From: an uncultured Ruminococcus sp.
GTDB lineage: Bacteria > Bacillota > Clostridia > Oscillospirales > Ruminococcaceae
Length of the DNA: 12,744 bases
Reading direction: 5' to 3'
Assembly (NCBI GenBank): GCA_902796865.1
Contig: CADBQZ010000084.1
Coordinates: forward strand, 1-12,744
Shown: one piece after another, positions 1-6,359 of the stretch
Position numbering within the stretch: position 1 is the stretch's first letter
Layout: the number at the start of each line of letters is the position of its first letter
The notes under the pieces: model-generated
Database searches by the model: none
What the model was told of the DNA's origin: nothing
Seen by the model: the letters and a program-made list of their open reading frames with translations, nothing else
Made by a program: the position numbers and the translations under genes

Positions 1-386
1 ACATCACGCAGAAACTCGAAGGCTCTGTTCGCACTCTGGATCCTGTCCATGAGCATTTTTGCCTTTTCTTTTCCGAAGGCATTCATAAGTACGCTCATAG
101 AATATTCCGTACCGCCTTCTGCAACAACCTTCTGCGCCACGAAAAGCTCATAAAACTCATCCATAATATCCAATATCGTATCCTTGCTGAGACTCTCGAT
201 CTTTGAGATCTCGATCGAGATCTTTTCGACCTCCTCATCGCTAAGATGCTTGTATATCTGGGCGGCTGTCTCTTCACCGACAGCGACTATAAAAGCTGCT
301 ACCTTTCGTATGGTCGGTATTTTCGGTTTTTCTTCGGCTTCTTCAGCCTCTGTCTCGTTCTCGATCACAGTTGTTTTATCAGCCAT
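1..386 (-). CDS. fliG: Flagellar motor switch protein FliG, N-terminal part (3' end outside window)
   Basis: FliG is a C-ring protein of the flagellar switch; its N-terminal domain binds the MS-ring protein FliF, and its C-terminal domain (not in this window) meets the stator. The 128 visible codons start with an acidic, low-complexity tail (residues 1-25) and then show the FliG N-terminal fold: KVAAFIVAVGEE (28-39), IYKHLSDEEVEKI (45-57), EFYELFVAQKVVAEGG (78-92) and the FGKEKA helix (104-109). The start is ATG at 386-384 with a strong GGAGAGGAG ribosome site just upstream. There was no complete ORF because the stop lies beyond base 1. A sigma-A-type promoter lies 50-80 bases upstream, so fliG appears to open its own transcript rather than follow fliF. 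Identification is by recalled family pattern and is fairly secure; the motif set fits no other family I know. Confidence 0.88.
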   Translation of the reverse strand, partial: MADKTTVIENETEAEEAEEKPKIPTIRKVAAFIVAVGEETAAQIYKHLSDEEVEKISIEISKIESLSKDTILDIMDEFYELFVAQKVVAEGGTEYSMSVLMNAFGKEKAKMLMDRIQSANRAFEFLRD

Positions 387-436
387 TTGTTCTCCTCTCC
401 TGAAAAACGAAGTGTTTTCACTTTTTTTCAAATTCC

Positions 437-465
437 ATTATATCATATTTTTATTTGTTTGACAA
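437..465 (-). promoter_or_regulatory. Sigma-A-type promoter for fliG
   Basis: On the minus strand TTGTCA (465-460) and TATAAT (442-437) are separated by exactly 17 bases. The predicted transcript starts near 430 and has about 45 nt of leader before fliG. The leader holds a small TGAAAAC/GTTTTTCA hairpin (with one bulge) directly before the ribosome site. The promoter looks like the housekeeping type, not a sigma-D flagellar promoter. Confidence 0.7.
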
Positions 466-649
466 TAGCCTTTACACCAAAATGATAACAATTCCAATTA
501 TATACTATGTTTTTTGTGCAATTACAACATAAGATATTTGATAAAAATGTAGATTTATTTAAACTTTCAAGGAAAAATTTAGTGATTGAGTGTAAAAACG
601 CTGCAAAGCAGTGGCTAACAACATCTGCTTTTTTCACAAATTTTTTCTC

Positions 650-709
650 AAAAAATTGGCGTATACTGCAAAAAACTGGCATATCATCCAAAAAATGTTT
701 TACAGATTG
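650..709. repeat. Imperfect 20-base tandem repeats with phased A-tracts
   Basis: Six-base A-tracts begin at 650, 670 and 690, an exact 20-base period. The first two units share AAAAAA-yTGGCrTATm (650-665 and 670-685); the third keeps only the A-tract. A further GGCATATCcttGC copy lies at 761-773. Upstream T-tracts at 629-634 and 641-646 extend the series at roughly one or two helical turns. Phased A-tracts are a known cause of intrinsic DNA bending. Whether the GGCrTAT unit is also a protein-binding site cannot be told from this copy alone. Confidence 0.55.
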
Positions 710-797
710 TTCAAAAGAGAAAAATCGACCCTAAAAACGATACATTTTTAAAGAAAATACGGCATATCCTTGCATTTAAGTCTATATCTCCATAGTT

Positions 798-826
798 ATT
801 ATAGCGCTTTTTTTGCTGTAAGTCAA
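798..826 (-). promoter_or_regulatory. Leftward sigma-A-type promoter, no obvious gene directly downstream
   Basis: On the minus strand TTGACT (826-821) and TATAAT (803-798) are 17 bases apart. Transcription would begin near 791 and run about 400 nt to fliG, through the 20-base repeats. It is either a distal fliG promoter or the promoter of a non-coding RNA. No open frame with a convincing ribosome site follows it. Confidence 0.55.
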
Positions 827-889
827 GCAATTTAAGTAATTTGAACAAAACTATTTAATGATTTTTTCTGATTTAAATTTTAATATCTA

Positions 890-918
890 TTGACAAATCA
901 TCAAAAATAGAATAAAAT
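890..918 (+). promoter_or_regulatory. Rightward sigma-A-type promoter for the chemoreceptor gene
   Basis: TTGACA (890-895) matches the consensus fully, and TAAAAT (913-918) has one mismatch; the spacer is 17 bases. The start point would be near 925, giving an unusually long leader of about 195 nt. It sits back to back with the leftward promoter at 798-826. Confidence 0.65.
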
Positions 919-924
919 AAGATA

Positions 925-1120
925 TATAGATATCCGTTCCCGTTAAATAAAGCGTTGCGGAAAATGTATAAATTCAGTACCGGATAACCGGTACATATGA
1001 TTTGCAAAATAAAATTAAATCGCCGCCGGTCTTTAAGACACAGCAAATAAAGACTCAATATGTCAAAAGACAGGCTTTCCACTAAAGCATATTTTGCAGG
1101 CGGCAGAAGGGTGATTGACC
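925..1120 (+). promoter_or_regulatory. Structured 5' leader, candidate riboswitch or cis-regulatory RNA
   Basis: Several paired elements can be read directly. A perfect hairpin GTACCGG-ATAA-CCGGTAC lies at 977-994. A long-range helix pairs GCCGCC (1022-1027) with GGCGGC (1099-1104), the latter touching the ribosome site AGAAGGG (1105-1111). Inside it are three hairpins: GTCTTTA/TAAAGAC (1029-1035 with 1048-1054), TGTC-AAAA-GACA (1061-1072) and GCTTT/AAAGC (1074-1078 with 1084-1088). TGCAAAAT (1003-1010) can also pair with ATTTTGCA (1091-1098), which crosses the long helix and so would be a pseudoknot or a competing fold. This arrangement is typical of a ligand-sensing leader. It does not match the c-di-GMP-I, c-di-GMP-II, SAM, TPP, T-box or purine patterns I remember. 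Confidence 0.5.
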
Positions 1121-2107
1121 ATGATTGAAATTAATGACCACAAGCTCAGCGACCTTATCGACAAAAAACTTATACAGGAGATTCAGGACAGCTTCAGCGA
1201 AGCTACAGGAATGGCTGCTTTTGTAACAGATGAAAACGGAAAAAATATCACATCATCTGTAAAGCAGAGTGATCTCTTCAAAAAGGTGCTGAAATCATCG
1301 GGTGCGCTGAATTCAATGGGCAGCAACAGTTCACTTTACAACAGTGCCGGTGTATATTTCATTGCAGCGCCTATAGCTCTCACCGGAAGAACTATCGGTA
1401 TGTTTATCGCAGGACAAGTCCTCACCGACCAGCCTGACAACACATCGGCTCAGAAGTATGCTTCGGATCTCGGCATCAGCACGAGCGAATACATGACAGA
1501 AACATCAGCTATGAAAGTTATGCCGGAAATAGAGATAAGAGGATTCGTTTCACTTGTAGGCTCTATGGCAAAGCTTATCTCATCAAAAGCTCAGAGCGAA
1601 CACATAAAGCTCCTTAACAGCGATGATACAGCTATCGACGGTGCTGTAACAATGGTAGCAAAGTTCTCTGAAGCTGAATCGCTCATAAAGTCTAATGCAG
1701 AAACACTTGAAAAGCTTCGTGCAGAATTTGCACAGCTCGAATCTATAGCTACAAAGTCTGTAGAAGAAGTAAGATCTACAAAGGACACTATCAAGGTTAT
1801 ACAGGATATAGCCATGAATACAAGGATCTTAGGCTTCAATGCTTACATAGAAGCTGCAAGAGCCAAGGAATACGGTAAGAGCTTCGGTGTTATCACACAG
1901 GAGATCAGAGATCTTGCAGACAGAAGTAAAGAATCAGCAGATAAGATCGAAGACTCTATGACAAATATCAACGGCTTCTCAAGACAGATAGATACTCAGG
2001 TAAAGAATACAGAAGGATTCCTTACCGATTGTATCAGAAATGGTGAGAAATTCTCTATGATACTTAATTCTATTATGTCACAGAACAGTGAACAGAGCGA
2101 ATTCTGA
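1121..2107 (+). CDS. Soluble chemoreceptor-like protein: PocR-type sensor plus MCP signalling domain
   Basis: The 328-residue protein probably senses a cytoplasmic signal and passes it to the CheA/CheW array. Residues about 15-155 resemble the PocR ligand-binding domain: FSEATGMAAFVTDENGK (25-41), AAPIALTGRTIGMFIAGQ (82-99). Residues about 190-328 are helical and carry the MCP hairpin tip, IAMNTRILGFNAYIEAARA (230-248), followed by GKSFGVITQEIRDLADRS (252-269). There is no membrane segment and no HAMP domain, so it should be cytoplasmic. The helical bundle is short, about 140 residues. The Cys residues usual in the PocR domain are absent; the only Cys is C304. I chose ATG at 1121 because AGAAGGG (1105-1111) is 9 bases away; an in-frame TTG at 1115 is too close. 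The gene stands alone: own promoter, long leader, own terminator. Confidence 0.85.
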   Translation: MIEINDHKLSDLIDKKLIQEIQDSFSEATGMAAFVTDENGKNITSSVKQSDLFKKVLKSSGALNSMGSNSSLYNSAGVYFIAAPIALTGRTIGMFIAGQVLTDQPDNTSAQKYASDLGISTSEYMTETSAMKVMPEIEIRGFVSLVGSMAKLISSKAQSEHIKLLNSDDTAIDGAVTMVAKFSEAESLIKSNAETLEKLRAEFAQLESIATKSVEEVRSTKDTIKVIQDIAMNTRILGFNAYIEAARAKEYGKSFGVITQEIRDLADRSKESADKIEDSMTNINGFSRQIDTQVKNTEGFLTDCIRNGEKFSMILNSIMSQNSEQSEF

Positions 2108-2130
2108 TAATTAACATCAATAATAGTGAT

Positions 2131-2159
2131 AAGAGCGCATTATTTATGCGCTCTTTTTC
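2131..2159 (+). terminator. Intrinsic terminator after the chemoreceptor gene
   Basis: A perfect 10-base stem AAGAGCGCAT/ATGCGCTCTT (2131-2140 with 2146-2155) with a 5-base loop runs straight into a T-tract ending near 2158. It lies 24 bases past the stop codon. Confidence 0.9.
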
Positions 2160-2236
2160 ATTTTAATTACCTGTCGATTGTGCATATCGATGTTTATTTC
2201 CAAAATTATATGGTACCTTATTATACAAATATACCT

Positions 2237-2265
2237 TTGCAAAATTTATGAAAGTGTGCTATAAT
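2237..2265 (+). promoter_or_regulatory. Extended -10 promoter for the CarD-type gene
   Basis: TTGCAA (2237-2242) and TATAAT (2260-2265) are separated by 17 bases, and TG at 2257-2258 gives an extended -10 element. The start point would be near 2272 with a leader of about 45 nt. Confidence 0.75.
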
Positions 2266-2316
2266 AATATTACAGAATGTATATTTATTATAAGAAATAT
2301 AAAAGGAGGGTAAAAA

Positions 2317-2823
2317 TTGAGTCTTAATATCGGAGATCATGTTGTTTACTGTTCAAAAGAGATCTGTCTTATCGAAAGTGTTGTAAAAAAATGCTTTGAC
2401 GGTAAAAATGAGATAGATTATTTTCGCTTAGTTCCTGTTAATACAAATAAATCTTCCTACTATATTCCATGCGAAAACTGTGAATCAAAAGTAAGACCGC
2501 TTCTTACAAAAGATGAGATATACAAACTTATAGATGATATACCGTCTGCCGATGAAAAATGGTATGATGACCGCAGCGAAAGAAAGCATATCTTCAGGTC
2601 TGTCCTCAAAAGCGACGATTATCACGAAATAATATCTATGATGCACTCACTGCATATTCATGAACAAGAACAGATCTCAAAAGGCAAAAAACTGCTCGCA
2701 TCCGATGAACGTATCATGAACGAAGCCAAGCATCTTATAGACCAGGAATTTGCTTTCGTTCTTGGGATAAACGAAGACGACGTAAAAGAGTTTATTAAAA
2801 CTAAGCTGTCACATAAAAGCTGA
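2317..2823 (+). CDS. CarD/CdnL family RNA polymerase-binding regulator
   Basis: CarD/CdnL proteins bind the RNA polymerase beta subunit through an N-terminal Tudor-like domain (RID) and act at promoters through a C-terminal helical domain. Here LNIGDHVVY (3-11) opens the RID, the strand YYIPCEN (48-54) and VRPLLTKDEI (59-68) close it, and residues about 70-166 are helical, ending with the typical FAFVLGINEDDVKEFI (145-160). Length 168 matches the usual 160-170. The start is TTG at 2317, 6 bases after AGGAGGG; there is no in-frame ATG until codon 108, so TTG is compelled. Odd feature: the RID has five Cys (12, 17, 26, 52, 55), including a CENC pair, where most family members I recall have few or none. 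It is monocistronic, between two terminators. Confidence 0.82.
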   Translation: MSLNIGDHVVYCSKEICLIESVVKKCFDGKNEIDYFRLVPVNTNKSSYYIPCENCESKVRPLLTKDEIYKLIDDIPSADEKWYDDRSERKHIFRSVLKSDDYHEIISMMHSLHIHEQEQISKGKKLLASDERIMNEAKHLIDQEFAFVLGINEDDVKEFIKTKLSHKS

Positions 2824-2865
2824 TACAGTCATACAGATCCAAAAAACAACTTTATATACGCACTG

Positions 2866-2910
2866 TAAAAAATGCTGAGAACTCAAATATGAGAACTCAG
2901 CATTCTTTTT
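2866..2910. terminator. Bidirectional terminator between the CarD-type gene and ispE
   Basis: AATGCTGAG (2871-2879) pairs with CTCAGCATT (2896-2904), with a 2x2 AA/AA internal mismatch and an inner CTC/GAG pair. T-run 2906-2910 serves rightward transcripts; A-run 2867-2872 becomes the U-tract for leftward ones. The two converging genes end at 2823 and 2927, so one element serves both. GAGAACTC is repeated directly within it (2877-2884 and 2891-2898). Confidence 0.85.
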
Positions 2911-2926
2911 GCACTTTTTCAATTTT

Positions 2927-3793
2927 TTATACGATCATAAGTGACTGTGAAACTGCTTCACAATACTCCGCATAGTAATAATACTTTCTTAATTCTTCGA
3001 CACATTTATCAGCATCTTTTTTATGCTCAAATATGCCGAATACCGCCGAACCGCTGCCGCTCATCAAAGCTTTTTTTGCTCCTGCTCCTTCAAGATGATT
3101 TTTCAGGTCAAACACATCTTTCGTTTTGGTCACAAGTTCAAATACATTTTCACAAAGCTCACATTTTTTCAGGAAATTTCCTTTGTCTATAGCCTTTAAA
3201 AGCTTCCCGGTCTTAGGGTGTTCGATAGTCTCAAGCGTATCTATCCTGCTGTATGCTTCCGGCGTTGATATGCCTGCTTTTCCTTTAGCAATAACAAGAT
3301 GAAACGGTGCAAGACTTCTTATAGGATTTATTATCTCACCTATACCTTCGACAAATGCTGTTCCGCCGAATATAAAAAACGCCGTATCTGCACTTATTCT
3401 TCCGCCGATCTCTGCAAGCTCTGATATAGTCATTCTTGTTCCGAACATCTCATTCATAGCAAAAAGTACTGCCGCACCGTCAGAGCTTCCGCCGCCTAAT
3501 CCTGCCTGAGAAGGTATATTCTTTTCTATATGTATATCGACACCGCATTCTATCCCTGTATATTCCATAAATAAAAGTGCTGCTTTATAAGCGATATTTG
3601 TCATGTCACACGGCACATCCGGATTATCGGCAGTTATTCTTATACCCATGGAGGTTTCGGTAACTGTTACTATATCAAAAATGCCAATACTTTGAAATAC
3701 GCTCTTTATATAGTGATAACCGTCATTCCTTTTTCCGACAACATCGAGCGACAGATTTATCTTCGCTGATGCTTTCACTGTCATAGTCTTCAT
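2927..3793 (-). CDS. ispE: 4-diphosphocytidyl-2-C-methyl-D-erythritol kinase
   Basis: IspE phosphorylates CDP-methylerythritol with ATP in the MEP isoprenoid pathway; it is a cytosolic GHMP kinase. The protein has 288 residues, the usual size. Visible motifs are the substrate-binding start AKINLSLDV with K11 (10-18), the ATP-binding glycine-rich loop PSQAGLGGGSSDG (94-106), the catalytic Asp D136 in SADTAFF, and the C-terminal GHMP motif MSGSGSAVFGIF (244-255). The start at 3793 follows AGAGGA by 6 bases; an in-frame ATG at 3784 is the alternative and would remove three residues. It begins 3 bases after the aminotransferase stop, so the two are surely co-transcribed, and it is the last gene of the leftward run. 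Confidence 0.95.
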   Translation of the reverse strand: MKTMTVKASAKINLSLDVVGKRNDGYHYIKSVFQSIGIFDIVTVTETSMGIRITADNPDVPCDMTNIAYKAALLFMEYTGIECGVDIHIEKNIPSQAGLGGGSSDGAAVLFAMNEMFGTRMTISELAEIGGRISADTAFFIFGGTAFVEGIGEIINPIRSLAPFHLVIAKGKAGISTPEAYSRIDTLETIEHPKTGKLLKAIDKGNFLKKCELCENVFELVTKTKDVFDLKNHLEGAGAKKALMSGSGSAVFGIFEHKKDADKCVEELRKYYYYAEYCEAVSQSLMIV

Positions 3794-3796
3794 CTT

Positions 3797-4969
3797 TTAT
3801 CCTCTGTGTTCATTTACAAATTCTTCTATACGCCTCAGAGCTTCTATGATATGTTTTAGCGAATACGCATAGGATACTCTTACAAAACCTTCGCCGCTCT
3901 CTCCGAAGGCATTTCCCGGAACTACTGCAACGCTTTTTTCGGAAAGAAGCTTTTCGCAGAATTCCTCGCTTGTCATGCCGGTGCTTTTTATGCTTGGGAA
4001 TACATAAAATGCTCCCTCCGGGTCAAAGCATTCAAGTCCCATTTTATTGAATCCGTCAACAACGAGCCTTCTTCGTACATTGTACTCATCCACCATTTTG
4101 CGTACTTCCTTATCGCATTTGGTGAGCGCTTCTATCGCCGCATACTGGCTCACAGTCGGAGAACTCATTATACCATACTGATGTATCTTTAAAGCCTGTT
4201 TAACTATCGGTGCAGGCGCACAAAGATATCCCAGTCTCCAGCCGGTCATAGCAAACGCCTTTGAAAAACCGTTTACATATATTGTGCGTTCCTTCATTCC
4301 CTCCAGAGCTGTTATCGAAAAATGCTTTCTGCCGTATGTAAGCTCTGAATATATCTCGTCTGTAAGGATAAGTATATCCGTTCCTCTAAGAAGTTCTGCT
4401 ATTGGCTCAAGATCCTCTCTTGTCATTATAGCACCTGTAGGGTTATTCGGATAAGGGAGTATAAGAAGCTTTGTCTTATCGGTGATCTTTTCCTTTACAG
4501 CCTCTGCTTTGAGCTTAAAATTATCTTCTTTATAAGTCTTTACAGGAACAGGCACACCGTGCATTATCTCAACTATCGGCGCATAACAGACAAAGCAGGG
4601 TTCAGCTATCAGCACTTCATCGCCCGGGTCTATCAATGCTCTTACCGAAATGTCTATAGCTTCCGAACCGCCGACAGTAACTATCACTTCTGACTTAGGG
4701 TCATATTCAACACCTATCTTGTCTTTGGTGTAGGAAGCTATCTCTTCACGAAGCGATGCAAGTCCTGCATTTGCAGTATAAATTATCCTCTTTTTTTCAA
4801 GCGTATTTATAGCAGCTTTTCTTACAGCCCACGGTGTCTGAAAGTCCGGTTCTCCTACTCCTAAGCTTATAACGCCTTTCATGCTTGCCGCAAGGTCGAA
4901 AAATTTTCGTATACCCGAAGGCTTTATCTCTTTGACCTTTCCGGACAAAAGCTTATCGTAATCTATCAT
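3797..4969 (-). CDS. PLP-dependent class I/II aminotransferase (aspartate/aromatic type)
   Basis: This 390-residue protein is a fold-type I aminotransferase, cytosolic, converting an amino acid and a 2-oxo acid. Motifs in order: SLGVGEPDF (35-43), PNNPTG (174-179), the PLP-ring Asp in DEIYSEL (204-210), the Schiff-base Lys K237 in GFSKAFAMTGWRLGY (234-248), and the substrate carboxylate-binding Arg R364 in FVRVSYA. The PLP and carboxylate residues are all intact. The substrate cannot be fixed from sequence; the aspartate/aromatic group is most likely. AAGGAGG lies 11 bases before the ATG. It follows a Lrp/AsnC regulator by 35 bases, the same arrangement as yugG-yugH in Bacillus subtilis, so the regulator probably controls it in response to an amino acid. 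Confidence 0.9.
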   Translation of the reverse strand: MIDYDKLLSGKVKEIKPSGIRKFFDLAASMKGVISLGVGEPDFQTPWAVRKAAINTLEKKRIIYTANAGLASLREEIASYTKDKIGVEYDPKSEVIVTVGGSEAIDISVRALIDPGDEVLIAEPCFVCYAPIVEIMHGVPVPVKTYKEDNFKLKAEAVKEKITDKTKLLILPYPNNPTGAIMTREDLEPIAELLRGTDILILTDEIYSELTYGRKHFSITALEGMKERTIYVNGFSKAFAMTGWRLGYLCAPAPIVKQALKIHQYGIMSSPTVSQYAAIEALTKCDKEVRKMVDEYNVRRRLVVDGFNKMGLECFDPEGAFYVFPSIKSTGMTSEEFCEKLLSEKSVAVVPGNAFGESGEGFVRVSYAYSLKHIIEALRRIEEFVNEHRG

Positions 4970-5004
4970 CTGACGTTTTACCTCCTTGAACTATCAAAGC
5001 TGCA

Positions 5005-5487
5005 TCACGGTGCAACATAGTCTCTCTCATCAATTTCTTCGTCCTCAATAAATATACCTTTTTCCTTATATGTTTTGAGTACAAAATGAGTCGATGTTGA
5101 AAGCACTCCGGCAATAGTTGAAAGCCGCTGTGCCACAAACAGAGCTATATCTTTGAAGTCCTTTCCTTTTACTGTGACCGAAAGATCGTATGTACCAGAC
5201 GACACGAGCGATACCGCTTCTACCTCGTCATACATCATTATAGTTCTTGCTATATCATCAAAACCGCTGTCACGCTCAGGTGTTACTTTAAGCTCGATAT
5301 ACGCTATTATAGTGTTTTTATCGGCAAGGTTCTCATTTAAGATAGCACTGTATCCTTTTATGATGCCGTCATCTTCAAGCTTTTTTATCTGTTCTTTTAT
5401 CGTCTGTTCGCTCCTGCCGAGCATAGCTGCAAGCTGTGCATTTGTGAATCTCGCATTCTGCGAAAGCAGATCTATCAATTTATCCAT
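5005..5487 (-). CDS. Lrp/AsnC family transcriptional regulator
   Basis: Residues 1-50 form an AsnC-type winged helix-turn-helix: FTNAQLAAMLGRSEQTIKEQ (14-33) then the LEDDGIIKGY wing (37-46). Residues about 60-140 form the RAM ligand-binding and oligomerisation domain, with AYIELKVTP (62-70), VSSGTYDLSVTVKG (95-108) and a final strand near 133-140. The 160-residue length is typical; the last 20 residues are an acidic tail. Family members bind DNA as dimers or octamers and respond to amino acids. The start ATG at 5487 follows AAAGGAG by 9 bases. Only 14 bases separate it from the PHP gene upstream, so it has no visible promoter of its own. It likely regulates the adjoining aminotransferase gene. 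Confidence 0.9.
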   Translation of the reverse strand: MDKLIDLLSQNARFTNAQLAAMLGRSEQTIKEQIKKLEDDGIIKGYSAILNENLADKNTIIAYIELKVTPERDSGFDDIARTIMMYDEVEAVSLVSSGTYDLSVTVKGKDFKDIALFVAQRLSTIAGVLSTSTHFVLKTYKEKGIFIEDEEIDERDYVAP

Positions 5488-5501
5488 AATATAACTCTCC
5501 T

Positions 5502-6344
5502 TTACAATTTAAAAAATACCGGCTCATGCTTTATGTAGTATGCGCCCTTATCAAAGCCTGCATTTGCTGCAAGCTCCATAACTTCATTTATCCCTTTGCC
5601 GATATCGGCTGTACTGTGGCTGTCTGAGCCGAATGTAAGTATCTTTCCGCCCATATCATGATACAGCTTCAGATATTCATATGACGGAAATGGTTTTCCA
5701 TATTTTTGTCTTAGCCCGGAACTGTTTATTTCAATACCTTTGCCGTTTTTTATGAGTGTTTCAAATACAGCGGCAATATTATCACGATATACCGATATAT
5801 CCGTCTTTATCCCGTAATCGCCCTCTATATATCTTAAAGGATAAGTAAGATGTCCAAGCACATCGAATTTATTCTTTACGCAAAGCTTTAAAAGTTCATC
5901 GAAGTATTCTCTGAAAAGCTTATCTACATCTTCCTTGCGATAATCAAGGAAATAAAAGTCCGCTCGTCCGGGAAGCTCGTGCATAGAACCTATAACAAAA
6001 TCCAAACGTTTATCATTTACTACCTTGTCACAAGCTTCCTCATCAGAACAAGCCTGTCCCAGCTCTACGCCGCATATAAGCGTTAATTTATCTTTATAAA
6101 GCTCCTTTGCGGCAGTTACCTCTGCCGCAGAGCTTTCAAATGAATCCTTATATCCGAAGACATCTTCCTCAGTCGGTGCATCGACATTGTAGTATTCATG
6201 TTCATAGAACCTGTTTATTTCACAGTGATCGGTCACCGCCATAGCCTTTATGCCAAGCTCTATAGCTCTTTCACAGCGTTCCGAAACGGTATCATTCTCC
6301 GCATCGAAGGAATTATGCGTATGTGTATGACAATCTGTAAGCAT
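5502..6344 (-). CDS. PHP-domain phosphoesterase, histidinol-phosphatase (HisJ/HisK) type
   Basis: PHP-family enzymes use a trinuclear metal site to hydrolyse phosphate esters; this subfamily is usually annotated histidinol-phosphatase, the last-but-one step of histidine synthesis. Metal ligands are visible along the 280 residues: H6 and H8 in DCHTHTH (4-10), D39-H40 in AVTDH, E94 in GVELG, H122 in GSMH, H165 in LGHLTYPLR and D241/H243 in GSDSH. The ATG at 6344 is chosen because AAAGGTGG lies 5 bases upstream; the in-frame GTG at 6353 is inside that ribosome site. No other histidine gene is nearby, so the true substrate is uncertain. It starts 15 bases after cdaR ends. Confidence 0.85.
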   Translation of the reverse strand: MLTDCHTHTHNSFDAENDTVSERCERAIELGIKAMAVTDHCEINRFYEHEYYNVDAPTEEDVFGYKDSFESSAAEVTAAKELYKDKLTLICGVELGQACSDEEACDKVVNDKRLDFVIGSMHELPGRADFYFLDYRKEDVDKLFREYFDELLKLCVKNKFDVLGHLTYPLRYIEGDYGIKTDISVYRDNIAAVFETLIKNGKGIEINSSGLRQKYGKPFPSYEYLKLYHDMGGKILTFGSDSHSTADIGKGINEVMELAANAGFDKGAYYIKHEPVFFKL

Positions 6345-6359
6345 TATTTCCACCTTTCA

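Larger units (their letters stand above)
387..1120. other. 734-base AT-rich intergenic region with divergent promoters
   Basis: No convincing protein gene is present. The open frames here lack ribosome sites, are AT-driven in composition and resemble no family. What can be seen: the fliG promoter (437-465); a weak hairpin AAAGCAG/CTGCTTT (605-611 with 625-631) followed by a T-run; phased A-tracts with 20-base repeats (650-709); a second leftward promoter (798-826); a rightward promoter (890-918); and a structured leader (925-1120). Motility genes lie on both sides, so the region probably integrates control of both, which is an inference. Confidence 0.7.

Noticed and set aside
443..691. Leftward 82-residue open frame between fliG and the receptor gene
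   Set aside because: No ribosome site at its ATG, AT-driven composition (Phe, Lys, Asn), no family resemblance, and it overlaps the fliG promoter.
507..734. Rightward 75-residue open frame in the same gap
   Set aside because: No ribosome site, Lys/Phe-rich as expected of AT-rich non-coding DNA, and it spans the 20-base repeats.
596..791. 6S RNA on the minus strand
   Set aside because: The length is suitable but the two ends are not complementary and no long hairpin with a central bubble can be drawn.
873..1082. Leftward 69-residue open frame over the receptor promoter and leader
   Set aside because: It is opposite a strong promoter and a structured leader, with no ribosome site and no recognisable domain.
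950..1120. c-di-GMP-I or c-di-GMP-II riboswitch
   Set aside because: Tempting because of the motility context, but the conserved GEMM-I blocks (GCAAA, GGGACGCAAAGC and the 3' GCC/GTTRCCG part) and the class II pattern are not found; only isolated GCAAA and GCGGAAA matches occur.
1115..1120. TTG start for the chemoreceptor gene
   Set aside because: Only 3 bases separate it from the ribosome site, whereas ATG at 1121 is at the normal 9.
4953..5138. Leftward 61-residue open frame across the Lrp/aminotransferase junction
   Set aside because: It lies out of frame inside the Lrp-type gene, with no ribosome site; the real genes explain the region.
6345..6353. GTG start for the PHP-domain gene
   Set aside because: The codon is inside the AAAGGTGG ribosome site that serves the ATG at 6344.
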